A stretch of DNA of 64,000 bases from Spirosoma aerolatum (GCF_002056795.1 NZ_CP020104.1:2491001-2555000), one strand, 5' to 3'; counted from the first letter of the stretch, positions 41,445 through 51,092 are shown. The notes: generated by a model not told the origin, from the letters alone. Made by a program: numbers and translations.

Positions 41445-42332
41445 ATGAACCCCATCCGAAAAGAAGACATTAAACAGGAGGTATTTGATCTTTACGACGA
41501 TTATGCCCATAGCCGCATCGATCGGCGCGATTTTGTCCAGAAATTATCAGCCTATGCTGTAGGTGGCCTTACCGTTTCGTCATTGATGAGTTTTTTGATG
41601 CCCGATTACAAAGGCGCTATTCAAATTAAGGCTGATGACCCACGCCTGACGTCAGAATTCGTGAATTATCCGTCGCCTAAAGGGGGAGGTACAATCAAAG
41701 CGCTGCTGTCGAAACCCGCTGGTACGAAGGGGAAGTTGGGGGGAATTGTGGTTGTGCACGAAAACCGGGGGTTAAATCCGCATATCGAAGATGTGGCCCG
41801 TCGGGCGGCATTGGCTGGATTTGTTACGTTGGCTCCCGATGCGCTGTCGCCCCTGGGTGGTTATCCCGGTAGCGACGATAAAGGACGTGAGCTGCAAAGT
41901 AAGCGTAACCGGGACGAGATGCTGGAAGATTTTATAGCCGCTGCGGACTATTTAAAGACCAATCCGAACTGCAACGGCAAAGTGGGTGTGGTAGGGTTTT
42001 GTTTCGGAGGCTGGATTTCCAACATGATGGCCGTGCGTATACCTGATCTGGCGGCTGCTGTTCCGTTTTATGGTGGTCAGCCCCCTGTTGACGATGTACC
42101 TAAAATAAAAGCGCCCTTGTTGTTACACTACGGTGAGTTAGATAAAGGCGTTAATGCTGGCTGGCCAGCCTATGAAGCTGCACTGAAGGAGAATAAGAAA
42201 GACTACACGGCCTATATTTATCCAAATGCCAATCATGGCTTCCATAACGACACAACCCCTCGATACGACAAAGCGGCCGCTGAGCTTGCCTGGCAGCGAA
42301 CCATCGATTTCTTCAAGAGCAAACTGGCATAA
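41445..42332 (+). CDS. Dienelactone hydrolase family protein with Tat-like N-terminus
   Basis: 295 residues. Near the start (about residues 26-50) lies [16 protein letters not shown], a twin-arginine-like export signal, followed by a hydrophobic stretch. The alpha/beta-hydrolase core has [10 protein letters not shown], the cysteine nucleophile C186 in GFCFGG, and a late histidine in NHGFHND, matching dienelactone hydrolases. The natural substrate is not known in Bacteroidota. The gene lies after the CRISPR array on the same strand but is not part of it; a separate promoter is expected in the 205-base gap. Confidence 0.9.
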   Translation: MNPIRKEDIKQEVFDLYDDYAHSRIDRRDFVQKLSAYAVGGLTVSSLMSFLMPDYKGAIQIKADDPRLTSEFVNYPSPKGGGTIKALLSKPAGTKGKLGGIVVVHENRGLNPHIEDVARRAALAGFVTLAPDALSPLGGYPGSDDKGRELQSKRNRDEMLEDFIAAADYLKTNPNCNGKVGVVGFCFGGWISNMMAVRIPDLAAAVPFYGGQPPVDDVPKIKAPLLLHYGELDKGVNAGWPAYEAALKENKKDYTAYIYPNANHGFHNDTTPRYDKAAAELAWQRTIDFFKSKLA

Positions 42333-42392
42333 ATAGCCTCATCCGTGACTATGCGTAAGCCTTAGATAAGCCGTTGAATGAACGTGGGGTTT

Positions 42393-42691
42393 CTAAGGTG
42401 ATGAGCCAGGAACGTCACGTTCATTTTCGGCATCTATCGTGCTGACCAGTTCAGGCAATGCCGCAATGAATCGGGTTGTTTTCCCCGCAAAATCCAGAAC
42501 TGGGGGCGCTGGACAATTAATATGCCCTTCAGTACAGTAATCAGGCTCTTTGTTTTAACGGCCAGATCATACATGTGATTGATAATTTGGTTAGGGCTTC
42601 GGGTATGCGTACTGATCGTAAATGTGCCAAACGGTTCGGCTGATCCATGGGTCGCTTTTCTAAATCGGTAGGCTAACGCCTTAATGGTGGG
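42393..42691 (-). pseudogene. DinB-like protein remnant, frameshifted
   Basis: On the minus strand, TIKALAYRFRKATHG and PNQIINHMYDLAVK are readable in one frame (42691 down to about 42570), then EGHINCPAPPVLDFAGKT and RFIAALPELVSTIDAEN follow in the next frame up to a stop at 42393. Adding one A in the AAAA run at the junction joins them. The wording resembles DinB-superfamily proteins, which are four-helix metal-binding proteins. The start is not clear; a stop codon lies directly upstream of the readable part. The DUF1572 gene nearby (43136-43717) is another DinB-like member. Confidence 0.5.
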
Positions 42692-42726
42692 CTAGTAGCT
42701 CGTTGTTTACATGAAAAACAAGGCCG

Positions 42727-43116
42727 TTAGCTGTTCGCTGTTTTTTGATCGGAGGGTGCGCCCGTCGTGTAGTGGCAGAAGACCCGATCAACTTTCCCAG
42801 CGGCATTTAGCCGAAATACTTCACAAGCCAGTCGGTTCTGAACGGAGGTGTAATAAATCGTTAAGGTGTCGATGCCAACAAACACGTTGTGCAGGCTGAA
42901 ATGTAAATCGGGGTACGTGTCCAGCCCGATCTGAAAATAGCGTTCCAGATCACGTTTGCTGGTAATACAGCCTGAGTCGTTGACGTTCAGGAGTGGAATA
43001 AAAGGTGAATAAAATTCCAGTTCGTCGGCATAATGCTCCAGAATGGCGGTCAGGTCGTGTGCGTTGAAAGCGCTGAGCCATTCATCAGCAAATCGAGTTG
43101 CTAGTTGTTGCGTCAT
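42727..43116 (-). CDS. NTF2/SnoaL-like protein
   Basis: 129 residues. A short cone-shaped alpha+beta domain of the SnoaL/NTF2-like group is suggested by WLSAFNAHDLTAILEHYADELEFYSP at the N-terminus and the strand pairs that follow. Members are often small isomerases or binding proteins; no active-site residues can be named. The gene is in line with the two minus-strand genes upstream (43136 and 43775), with small gaps, and may be part of one transcript. Confidence 0.75.
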   Translation of the reverse strand: MTQQLATRFADEWLSAFNAHDLTAILEHYADELEFYSPFIPLLNVNDSGCITSKRDLERYFQIGLDTYPDLHFSLHNVFVGIDTLTIYYTSVQNRLACEVFRLNAAGKVDRVFCHYTTGAPSDQKTANS

Positions 43117-43135
43117 GGTGTTTTCCTGGCTTTAG

Positions 43136-43717
43136 TTAGGTCTCTGAACCTGGCTGCTCCGGCTTCAGAAATTCATCGGTAAAATGTTCGCGGTGTTTGG
43201 GCTTTGCGAATTTATCGGTATTAAACTGCCGGGATTCTCCTTTGGGTATGGAGAGCGATACCCAATCAGTGTCCATCATTTTCCCGATAAAAACGATTTG
43301 CCCGATATGATACGGATAATGGGCCAGTTGCCGGTTGATGGCTTCCAGAACCGAATGGCCCTGATTGCGGATATAGATGATTTGGGCCAGATCATCTTCC
43401 TGCAATGTTCTGAGCGTTCCTAACAGCACGGACCAGCCTTCCTGCCATTTTTGAATCACATCATCTCGGGATTGAAGATCATTGGCAAATTCCCCATCGC
43501 GGTCACGCCATTCTTTTTCGCCATCGGTGGTCAGGAAATCCGTCCAGCGGCTCAACATATTCCCCCACAGGTGCTTGATTATCGTAGCAATGCTGTTGCT
43601 TTCGGCGTTATACTGCCGGAAAAGCGCTTCATCGGGAAGCTGAGCCAGCGTTTTGTCACCCAATAGTTTATAGTACTCAAACTGACTGATCACACTTTTC
43701 AGATAATCCTTTTGCAT
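43136..43717 (-). CDS. DinB-like protein, DUF1572 type
   Basis: 193 residues. YLKSVISQFEYYKLLGDKTLAQLPDEAL at the N-terminus, TIIKHLWGNMLSRWTDFLTTDG in the middle and HYPYHIGQIVFIGKMM later place the histidines expected for the metal site of DinB-superfamily proteins of DUF1572 type. Function is unknown; related proteins include thiol-dependent transferases and stress-induced proteins. A proline/glutamate-rich tail ends the chain. It precedes the NTF2-like gene by 19 bases, so the two are likely co-transcribed. Confidence 0.85.
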   Translation of the reverse strand: MQKDYLKSVISQFEYYKLLGDKTLAQLPDEALFRQYNAESNSIATIIKHLWGNMLSRWTDFLTTDGEKEWRDRDGEFANDLQSRDDVIQKWQEGWSVLLGTLRTLQEDDLAQIIYIRNQGHSVLEAINRQLAHYPYHIGQIVFIGKMMDTDWVSLSIPKGESRQFNTDKFAKPKHREHFTDEFLKPEQPGSET

Positions 43718-43774
43718 GGGGTAGCTTGGTTTATGGACAAAATCGGCGCTGATTCTGACAAAGGTAATGAGCGC

Positions 43775-44974
43775 TTATCGGACCGCCTGATCGATGACAT
43801 CGACGACGGCATCGATTTCCTCCTGCGTATTGAAATAGTGAGGTGACAACCGAATGAGCCAGTCTATGCCTTTTCGCTGGAAATCGATCAGGGCGGCAGC
43901 GGCATATTGTACGGTAAAAATTACGCGCTCACGTCTGAGTGAAGCATCCAGCGCAGCCAGCGATTGGCGGGTGGTATGAAAGGTCAGGAGGTTGCTTTGT
44001 CGGGCGCCCCGGTCCAATAGAGTCAGCCCATCGATTTGTTGCAAGCTCGTTCGGAGTCGGTGCATCAACTGTTGGTTCTGCTGGCTAATGGCGTCCAGGC
44101 CTACTTCGTTGGCGTACCGAACGGATTCGGCCAGCCCGACGCTAAGGAGCGAAATTTCCTGGGGTTCAAATCGGCGGGCACCTGTCTGTAAGGTGTAGGC
44201 ATCCGGCGCCGTCCAGCTAGCTGCCCGACGGTCGATGAGGAGCGGAGCCAATCCGGCCTCCAGTACGCGATCAGAAACGTACAGAAACCCCGTATTACGT
44301 GGTCCACGTAAAAACTTACGGCCCGTTGCGATCAGAAAATCGGGCTGGATCTGAGTGACATCGAGCGGCAATTGCCCCACCGACTGAGCCGCATCGAGTA
44401 GGTACCAGACGCCGTATTGCCGACATAGTCTGCCTACTTCTTCGGCTGGCAGCACCAGACCTGAGTTGGTTGGAATGTGTGTAATAGCTACCAGGGCGGG
44501 TCGATGCGTGCGGATCAACTCATCCAGATGCGTCAGGTCGAGGTCACCGTTGGGCAGATCATTGATTCGCAACAATCGGATGCCTAATCGTTGTTGCATG
44601 GATAGAAACGCCAATTGGTTAGACACGTAATCGTTCGTGGTCGTCAGAATCGTATCGCCGGCTCGAAAGGGTATGGCCGACAAAACCTGAAAGCCCGCAT
44701 CGGTGGCACTGTAGGCATAGGCTATGTTGCCCGGTTTGGTATTCAGCAGCCGGGCGGTTTCGTCATAAAATCGGGCAATCTGGGTACTACGTAACCGTTC
44801 GACTTCATAACCGCCCAACTGTGTTTCTTGCTGGAGATACTCCATCATGGCTTTCACAACGGGTTCTGGCATTAAAGAGGCCCCGGCGCTATTCATAAAA
44901 AGATGGTCCTTACAGCCGGGCGTATCGGCCCGCAATCGGGTGAGATCTGGAAAAGAAGTTGTCTGAATTTGCAT
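43775..44974 (-). CDS. Class V aminotransferase (PLP-dependent), cysteine-desulfurase-like
   Basis: Start at ATG 44974; the frame runs 42 bases further upstream, into the region of the repeated operators, and is not favoured. About 400 residues. The aminotransferase-V features are HLFMNSAGASLMP, ATDAGFQVL, ITHIPTNSGLVLP, LLDAAQSVGQLP and the PLP-lysine segment ATGRKFLRGPRNTGFL. Members include isopenicillin-N epimerase-like and selenocysteine-lyase/desulfurase proteins; the substrate cannot be told. It is divergent from the MocR regulator at 45171, which probably controls it. Confidence 0.88.
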   Translation of the reverse strand: MQIQTTSFPDLTRLRADTPGCKDHLFMNSAGASLMPEPVVKAMMEYLQQETQLGGYEVERLRSTQIARFYDETARLLNTKPGNIAYAYSATDAGFQVLSAIPFRAGDTILTTTNDYVSNQLAFLSMQQRLGIRLLRINDLPNGDLDLTHLDELIRTHRPALVAITHIPTNSGLVLPAEEVGRLCRQYGVWYLLDAAQSVGQLPLDVTQIQPDFLIATGRKFLRGPRNTGFLYVSDRVLEAGLAPLLIDRRAASWTAPDAYTLQTGARRFEPQEISLLSVGLAESVRYANEVGLDAISQQNQQLMHRLRTSLQQIDGLTLLDRGARQSNLLTFHTTRQSLAALDASLRRERVIFTVQYAAAALIDFQRKGIDWLIRLSPHYFNTQEEIDAVVDVIDQAVR

Positions 44975-44996
44975 GGGGCAAAAAACGGAATCCAGA

Positions 44997-45118
44997 CTGT
45001 ACGGAAACAGATACACTTTATTGATTCCTGGATCGTACAGATGGCTTTATTAATTGTTAGGTGAACCAGAGGAACTGTACGGATCACTTTCGTGAAATCT
45101 GTATGGTAATCCGTACAG
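44997..45118. promoter_or_regulatory. Repeated operator motif between the aminotransferase and MocR genes
   Basis: CTGTACGGA occurs at 44997-45005 and 45075-45083, its inverse TCCGTACAG at 45110-45118, and a partial form CGTACAG at 45034-45040; CTGTATGG at 45099 is a weaker version. Such repeats in the gap between a MocR gene and a divergent target are typical binding sites of MocR-type regulators. Confidence 0.6.
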
Positions 45119-45170
45119 ATGGGTACGCTACTTTTGTTGTGTAAACCTCTTTCGCAATCAGTAACCGGCT

Positions 45171-46610
45171 ATGAATGGATCGATGCCCAAGTATCAGCAG
45201 GTCGCTCGTCAGTTGGGCGATAAGTTGCGGCTGGGGGTGTTAACTGAGGGGGATAAACTGCCTTCGGTTCGGATGCTTAGTCAGGAACTGGGCGTTAGCA
45301 TCAACACTGTACAGCAAGCCTACTATTGTCTGGAGGCAGAAGGCTTAGTGGAGGCTCGCCCTCAGTCGGGTTACTATGCTCGGACACTGATTGATCGGAT
45401 GGACACTGTGCCGCACCGATCGGAGCCGCAGGCAATGGCCCATCAGACGAGCCTGTCCGATCAGGAGTCGGTATTACGGAGACGGGTGCGGCAGCAGCAA
45501 GAGCCGGGCTGGCTTCCGTTGTCGCTGGGTGTACCCGCCCCCGAATTGTTGCCCGTAAAGAAGTTGTCGAAGGCGCTCCAGCAGGCTCAGCGCGAACTGC
45601 CGCATGGGGGTATTGAATACGAGCAGATGACCGGGAACCAGGCATTGCGCCGACAAATTGCCCGCTATGCCCTATTCTGGGGTAGTCAATTGACCGACGA
45701 GGAAATTATTACAACCGAAGGCTGTACGGCAGCCCTAACCCTGTGTCTGAAAACCGTTACCCGGCCGGGCGATACCGTTGCGGTCGAAAGCCCTGTCTAT
45801 TTCGGCATTCTTCAAACCATCCTGTCGCTGGGACTGAAGGTGCTCGAACTACCGACCGATCCGCTGACGGGGGTTGACCTGGATGTACTGGAAAGGCATC
45901 TGCAAGTAGGACAGGTGCAGGCCTGTTTGCTGGTGCCCAGCTTTAGCAATCCGCTCGGCTGCTGTATGCCAGCCACACACAAACAACGACTGGTACGGCT
46001 GATGGAGCGCTACCAGATTCCACTCATTGAAGATGACCTGTATGGCGACCTGCATTTTGCTCCTGACCGGCCATTGCCCTGTAAAGCTTTCGACCGGCAA
46101 GGGCTGGTTTTATGGTGTGGGTCCTTTAGCAAAACACTGGCTCCTGGCTATCGGGTAGGGTGGGTAGCTCCGGGACGTTACTATGAGGCCCTGTTTCAGA
46201 TAAAGCGGTATCAAGGTGGTTTTTCGCCAGGACTAACGCAACAGGCAGTGGCTAATTTCCTGGCCAATGATCGCTATGAACTGCACCTGCGCCGACTTCG
46301 GCAGCGGCTAAAAGGTAATTGCCAGCGTTATCAACAGACCATTCGTACCTACTTCCCGGAGGGCACACGCATCAGCGAGCCGCAGGGTGGATTTACCTTA
46401 TGGGTCGAGGTAGATGCCCGGATTAATACACTAGCTCTGGCCGATCAGCTAGCGGTATATAAAATCAGTATTCTTCCCGGTAGTGTATTCAGCCTCCAGC
46501 CACAGTATGGCAACTGTATGCGGCTAAGTTACGGTATGCCTTTTAATGAGCGTGTTGCCTGGGGGCTGCAAACCATCGGACAACTTATTCACCAGCAACT
46601 GGCAGTATGA
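45171..46610 (+). CDS. MocR-type (GntR wHTH plus aminotransferase fold) transcriptional regulator
   Basis: 479 residues. The N-terminal 75 residues are a GntR winged helix (MPKYQQVARQLGDKLRLGVL, then LGVSINTVQQAYYCLEAEGLVEARPQSGYY). The remainder is a class I aminotransferase fold with the PLP-lysine in WCGSFSKTLAPGYRVGW and the aspartate region LIEDDLYGDLHF. MocR proteins bind PLP or its aldimines and control nearby PLP or amino-acid genes. It faces the class V aminotransferase across a gap that holds four copies of a CTGTACGGA-like motif. Confidence 0.93.
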   Translation: MNGSMPKYQQVARQLGDKLRLGVLTEGDKLPSVRMLSQELGVSINTVQQAYYCLEAEGLVEARPQSGYYARTLIDRMDTVPHRSEPQAMAHQTSLSDQESVLRRRVRQQQEPGWLPLSLGVPAPELLPVKKLSKALQQAQRELPHGGIEYEQMTGNQALRRQIARYALFWGSQLTDEEIITTEGCTAALTLCLKTVTRPGDTVAVESPVYFGILQTILSLGLKVLELPTDPLTGVDLDVLERHLQVGQVQACLLVPSFSNPLGCCMPATHKQRLVRLMERYQIPLIEDDLYGDLHFAPDRPLPCKAFDRQGLVLWCGSFSKTLAPGYRVGWVAPGRYYEALFQIKRYQGGFSPGLTQQAVANFLANDRYELHLRRLRQRLKGNCQRYQQTIRTYFPEGTRISEPQGGFTLWVEVDARINTLALADQLAVYKISILPGSVFSLQPQYGNCMRLSYGMPFNERVAWGLQTIGQLIHQQLAV

Positions 46611-46713
46611 ATCAATGGGCCTCTAAACAACGCTCGTCAGGACGCTGGGCCGGATAGCTGGCTTTTATAGTACCTCTTTGTTTCAACGTTTATCGCTACC
46701 TCGTCTGTTGACT

Positions 46714-47501
46714 ATGAATTCTTCGCAAAACCCCTGGAATGCTGATCTCTACCAGCAAAAACACGCCTTTGTCTTTCACTATGGAACCGATGTGCTCCGT
46801 TTACTGGAACCGCAACCCGGCGAGCAAATTCTGGACCTGGGTTGTGGCACGGGTGAACTGACGGCTCAGATCGCTCAACATGGTGCAGATGTTACAGGGG
46901 TCGATGCCTCCGCTTCGATGGTCGAAAAAGCCCGTCAATCATTCCCGCATCTTCGCTTTCAACAGGCGGATGCGCGGCAGTGGGTTGCAGACCAACCCTT
47001 CGACGCGGTTTTTAGCAATGCTACCCTCCACTGGATTTCTGAAACTGAACAACCGAAGGTCTTAAGCAATGTGTTTGCCGCGCTTAAACCGGGTGGGCGT
47101 TTTGTGGCAGAGATGGGTGGGCAGGGCAACGTGCAGCGCATCCTGACCGCGTTTACAACTGCTCTGGCTGCGTTAGGTATACATGAACCCGCCAGTCCGA
47201 ACTACTTTCCGAGTTTAGGGCAGTATGCAACGATGTTGGAAACAGCTGGTTTCTCCATTGCATTTATGCAGTATTTCGACCGCAATACGCCCCTGGCTGA
47301 CCCTGAAACCGGAATAAGTGACTGGCTGGCCATGTTTCGGGGGATATGTTGAACTCGCTTTCTGCCAGCGATCGACAACGCGTTTTATCGACCGTAAACG
47401 ACCAGCTTCGATCGACCAATTATGGCAATGGGCACTGGTTCGCTGATTATAAACGTCTACGTTTTGTGGCTATTAAACCGTCTTCTACTCATCCCTCATG
47501 A
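46714..47501 (+). pseudogene. SAM-dependent class I methyltransferase, broken by a frameshift near the 3' end
   Basis: The first part (46714-47352, start ATG 46714) has the SAM-binding motif ILDLGCGTGELTAQIA, GVDASASMVEKA and FDAVFSNATLHWI, typical of the family. It ends prematurely after LAMFRGIC. In the +1 frame the chain continues as DMLNSLSASDRQRVLST, then GHWFADYKRLRFVAIKPS, to TGA at 47499-47501, which is the natural C-terminus of such proteins. The break lies at a GGGGG run (47338-47343); a sixth G would restore one frame of about 260 residues. The joined gene would end in ATGA, overlapping the next gene's start. It is either a pseudogene, a phase-variable gene or a sequencing error. 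Confidence 0.75.
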
Positions 47502-48427
47502 ACAACCCCATCTACATTATTGGCGCTGGCGCCATTGGTATGACCTTAGCCGTGTTGCTGAAGCAGGCTGGTAAAAACGTCACGCTGATACGCGGTCGGC
47601 AAGGGAGCCCGGCAGAAACGGACGAAGCAAGCATTACAGTTGACTGCATTGACAGCATTAGCCTATCGGCCACAGTACCTGTTCGTTCTCTGGAAGAAAT
47701 AAAGACGTTGAATGGACCTGTGTTGCTGACCAGTAAATCGTTCGGTAACCGGGGGCTGGCCCAGCGACTGACCGGAAAAATGGGCCAGTCCCCCCTTGTT
47801 TTGCTTCAAAATGGGTTGGATGTCGAAGAACCGTTTTTAGAGGCTGGTTTTCCCCGACTCTATCGGTGCGTGTTACTGGCAACCAGCCAGGTGCAGGCTC
47901 CCTATGTGGTTCGCTACAAGCCCGTAGCTGCTTCTCCCATTGGTATCGTTCGAGGTCTTGAATCGGAGCTGGCAGAGCTGGTGAAGAATCTTTCGACCAC
48001 CCAGTTTCCATTTCGTACAGAAGCTGACATCCAGCAGGCTATCTGGGAGAAAGTCATTACCAATTGTGTTTTCAATGCTATTTGTCCACTGCTTGACGTC
48101 GATAACGGAATTTTTCATCGGAATGCATCGGCATTGACTCTGGCGCGTGAGGTTATCGATGAGTGCCTGGCCGTGGCAAAAAAAGTAGGTGTCGTGCTGA
48201 ATCGGGCGGAAGTAGAGCAACGGCTGTTGCAAATCAGTCAACGATCGGAAGGACAACTGATTTCGACCCTGGTCGATATTAACCAGGGTCGCGAAACCGA
48301 AATTGATTCATTGAACCTGGCCGTAGCTCGTCTGGCCGATCGGCTGGGCCAGCCTGCTCTGGCGAATAAAACCCGGCTTCTGGGTGAGCTGACTCGGTTG
48401 AAAGCTGAAAAGAGCCTTACACTCTAG
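47498..48427 (+). CDS. Ketopantoate reductase-like (ApbA/PanE family) oxidoreductase
   Basis: 309 residues. The N-terminus has the dinucleotide-binding motif IYIIGAGAIGMTLAVLLKQAG, the middle has LLTSKSFGN and QNGLD, and the C-terminal helical domain has EKVITNCVFNAICPLL, with the family lysine/asparagine, and LVDINQGRETEIDSLN. These match 2-dehydropantoate 2-reductase, which makes pantoate for coenzyme A; the paralogue may act on a different 2-keto acid. Its ATG overlaps the stop of the frameshifted methyltransferase (ATGA), which suggests translational coupling with the intact ancestor. Confidence 0.85.
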   Translation: MNNPIYIIGAGAIGMTLAVLLKQAGKNVTLIRGRQGSPAETDEASITVDCIDSISLSATVPVRSLEEIKTLNGPVLLTSKSFGNRGLAQRLTGKMGQSPLVLLQNGLDVEEPFLEAGFPRLYRCVLLATSQVQAPYVVRYKPVAASPIGIVRGLESELAELVKNLSTTQFPFRTEADIQQAIWEKVITNCVFNAICPLLDVDNGIFHRNASALTLAREVIDECLAVAKKVGVVLNRAEVEQRLLQISQRSEGQLISTLVDINQGRETEIDSLNLAVARLADRLGQPALANKTRLLGELTRLKAEKSLTL

Positions 48428-48513
48428 CCAACGATCGGAGCTGTAAGTATGATTCAGACAATCAATCCGTATTTTCCCTGATGCCTGCTTGGGCCAGACA
48501 ATGAACATAACGA

Positions 48514-49692
48514 TCAGTAGCCCTGTAAATCCAGGTCGGTGGTGTCAATTTGCTCTACCCGTTTTCCCATCTTCTTCTGAATGATTTTAAAATGGTGCTC
48601 GTCGTCGGGTGTGATGAGCGAAATGGCTTTTCCGGTTGCTTCGGCGCGACCTGTCCGGCCAATGCGGTGAACATAATCTTTGGGCGACCGTGGCAGATCG
48701 AAGTTGATTACGTACGGTAGTAGTTGAATATCGATGCCACGTGCCAACAGATCTGTGGCTACCATCACCTGCAACTTACCAGCCTTGAATTTGTGGAGTA
48801 CATCGGTACGGACCTGCTGCCCTTTCTGGCCGTGGATAGCAGCCGCCTGAATGCCATTTTTTGCCAATTTAACGACCAGATTGTCGGCCGTTCGGGTCGA
48901 CGAAGCAAAGACCAGCACCTGTTGCATCTGTTCGGTTTTGATCAAATAGCGCAGCAACGGGCCTTTGCGGGTTGGGTCAACTTTGTAGGCAACCTGCTCG
49001 ATTAGTTCGAGGTTGGTGGCTTCTTCGACCACTTCAATTTTTACGGGTGTGCGCAGAAGGCTTTGATTGATCTCGTCAATGGCATCACCCAGTGTTGCGG
49101 AGAACAGAATCGTCTGTCGGTTTTTGGGCAACCGATCAAACAGTTGGTTCATTTCATCGGCAAAGCCCAGGGCAAGCATCTTATCGGCTTCATCGAGAAC
49201 CAGGATCTCAACGTCTGATAGGCGCAGGGCATTCTGGTCGAGCAAATCCAGCAACCGGCCTGGTGTAGCCACAATAATATCGGCTCCATGTACGGCCTGC
49301 ATCTGCGGATTAATGGATACGCCACCATATACGGCTACCGTTTTTACTTTCGGGAACAGATGCGCGCCCAGTTGTTGAAATACATCAGCTACCTGACTCG
49401 CTAGTTCGCGGGTTGGTACCAGCACGAGCACGCTGGCATAGCGACTACCAACGGTTTTTGTTCGGTGAAATAACTCCAGAATTGGCAGAACAAAACTGGC
49501 CGTTTTACCCGACCCTGTTTTAGCGATGCCCAGAATATCCTTTCCACGCAGAATGGGCGGAATAGCATCCCGCTGAATGGGGTAGGGGCGTGTGTACTGA
49601 TGCTCCTCCACGGCTTTCAGCAGGGGTTCCGATAGCCCAAGTGAGGCAAAGGTGACCTTACTTTTTTCCGCTTCGCTTAATGGGTCGACCAT
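48514..49692 (-). CDS. DEAD-box RNA helicase (first of two)
   Basis: About 392 residues from ATG 49692 (39 bases after the longest possible start). It has the full motif set: F-upstream and Q motif (VTFASLGLSEPLL, RPYPIQRDAIP), AKTGSGKT, PTRELA, VATPGRL, DEAD, SAT and HRIGRTGR. It unwinds RNA duplexes, with roles in ribosome assembly or RNA decay at low temperature; no special C-terminal tail is present. The start overlaps the 3' end of the second helicase gene by 35 bases in another frame, so the two are expressed as one unit. Confidence 0.93.
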   Translation of the reverse strand: MVDPLSEAEKSKVTFASLGLSEPLLKAVEEHQYTRPYPIQRDAIPPILRGKDILGIAKTGSGKTASFVLPILELFHRTKTVGSRYASVLVLVPTRELASQVADVFQQLGAHLFPKVKTVAVYGGVSINPQMQAVHGADIIVATPGRLLDLLDQNALRLSDVEILVLDEADKMLALGFADEMNQLFDRLPKNRQTILFSATLGDAIDEINQSLLRTPVKIEVVEEATNLELIEQVAYKVDPTRKGPLLRYLIKTEQMQQVLVFASSTRTADNLVVKLAKNGIQAAAIHGQKGQQVRTDVLHKFKAGKLQVMVATDLLARGIDIQLLPYVINFDLPRSPKDYVHRIGRTGRAEATGKAISLITPDDEHHFKIIQKKMGKRVEQIDTTDLDLQGY

Positions 49693-50986
49693 ATTTTTCT
49701 CGTTTTTCGGCCGCATAATCGCGCCGGACATTTACTTTTTTATTCTTGGCTAGTTTTTCGTGGAAAGCAGGGCCCACATCCTCACGTTTAGGGACTTTTA
49801 CCTCAACGGCTCTCATGTGTACTTTAGGCCGTTCAGCGTCTGTCAGCTCATCGGAAATAACCAGATCATCGGGAGAAGGGAGTACCGGAATGGTATAGTT
49901 CATCAAGGCTTCAACGGCTTCCCGTCGTTCGTCGTCAGTAGGTGCCAGGAAGGTTATGGCAATGCCTTGCTGATCGGCCCGACCCGTTCGGCCAATCCGA
50001 TGGATATAGACTTCCGGTACGTCAGGCATGTCGAAATTGACTACGTGCGAAACCTGGGTAACGTCGATACCCCGGGCAACAATATCGGTAGCGATTAGCA
50101 CCCGTGTACTGCCCGACTTAAATTTCTCAACGGCTTCGAATCGATGATTTTGCGCTTTACCAGCGTGAATAATGCCAATCTGCGCTGGAAATGTGGGGGC
50201 AAGTTCTTCCTCCAGTTGATCAGCTAACTGTCGGGTAGCCGCAAAGACAAGCACCTTAGTCATATTCGCATCCTGATGCAGCAACAACTTTAGCAAATTT
50301 ACTTTGGTGTAGAAGTTGGGAACGGCATACGCCGTCTGGACAATGTTTTCGAGGGGTGTACCCATCGGTGCCGCTTCTACCCGAACGGGGTTATTGAAGA
50401 ACGTATTAATCAGTTGCTCGACATCGGGTGTAAGAGTAGCCGAAAACAGCAGATTCTGGCGTTTTGGTGGTAGCAGGTCGAGAATGGTTTTTAGTTGCGT
50501 CCGAAATCCAAGGTCCAGCATTTCATCGACCTCATCGATAACTAGTTTTTTTACTGCCTTGGTCTTTAAAATACCATTCGATAGTAAATCGACCAGACGG
50601 CCGGGGGTAGCCACCAATACATCCAAACCCTGCTGAACCTGAGCGATTTGGGGCTTCATATTAACACCGCCGTAAACACCTACAGCTACCAGATTCAGGT
50701 AGGTTGTCAATTGCGTTACGGTTTCCAGCACCTGCACGACCAATTCGCGTGTAGGTACCAGAACGATCAGTTGAGGAAGTTTTTCCTTCGAGAACTGAAG
50801 CTGACGCAGACAAGGCAGCAAATACGCCAGCGTTTTGCCCGTTCCGGTCTGGGCCAGTCCGCAAACATCCCTTCCCGACATAACGACCGAAAACACGTTT
50901 TGCTGGATGGTTGTCGGTGTCGTGTATCCGAGATCGTTCAGCGCATTCAGGAGCGGTTTGTTCAGATTCAGTTCATCAAACGTCAT
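49658..50986 (-). CDS. DEAD-box RNA helicase (second of two) with basic C-terminus
   Basis: The start at ATG 50986 (MTFDELNLNKPLLNAL) is chosen because the Q motif begins right after it; upstream codons form no leader. About 442 residues. Motifs: AQTGTGKT, PTREL, VATPGRL, DEVD in place of DEAD, SAT and HRIGRTGR. A lysine/arginine-rich extension (KREDVGPAFHEKLAKNKKVN to the end RSGKK) could bind RNA. It is tandem with the other helicase, most likely a duplication within the family. Confidence 0.93.
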   Translation of the reverse strand: MTFDELNLNKPLLNALNDLGYTTPTTIQQNVFSVVMSGRDVCGLAQTGTGKTLAYLLPCLRQLQFSKEKLPQLIVLVPTRELVVQVLETVTQLTTYLNLVAVGVYGGVNMKPQIAQVQQGLDVLVATPGRLVDLLSNGILKTKAVKKLVIDEVDEMLDLGFRTQLKTILDLLPPKRQNLLFSATLTPDVEQLINTFFNNPVRVEAAPMGTPLENIVQTAYAVPNFYTKVNLLKLLLHQDANMTKVLVFAATRQLADQLEEELAPTFPAQIGIIHAGKAQNHRFEAVEKFKSGSTRVLIATDIVARGIDVTQVSHVVNFDMPDVPEVYIHRIGRTGRADQQGIAITFLAPTDDERREAVEALMNYTIPVLPSPDDLVISDELTDAERPKVHMRAVEVKVPKREDVGPAFHEKLAKNKKVNVRRDYAAEKREKYGRPIKRSGKK

Positions 50987-51062
50987 AGTCTTTTTGCATC
51001 TACTAATCAACGAAGGTAGGGCTAATTGACTAATTAGGTTTAAAGGCTGTCCTGAAAAGCGA

Positions 51063-51092
51063 TAAAATACCCGGCCCAACGAAGGCCGGGTA
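51063..51092 (-). terminator. Intrinsic terminator downstream of the SHOCT gene
   Basis: TACCCGGCC (51068-51076) and GGCCGGGTA (51084-51092) make a 9-bp GC-rich stem with a seven-base loop; on the minus strand it is followed by ATTTTAT. It should end the minus-strand SHOCT-domain transcript. Confidence 0.7.
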
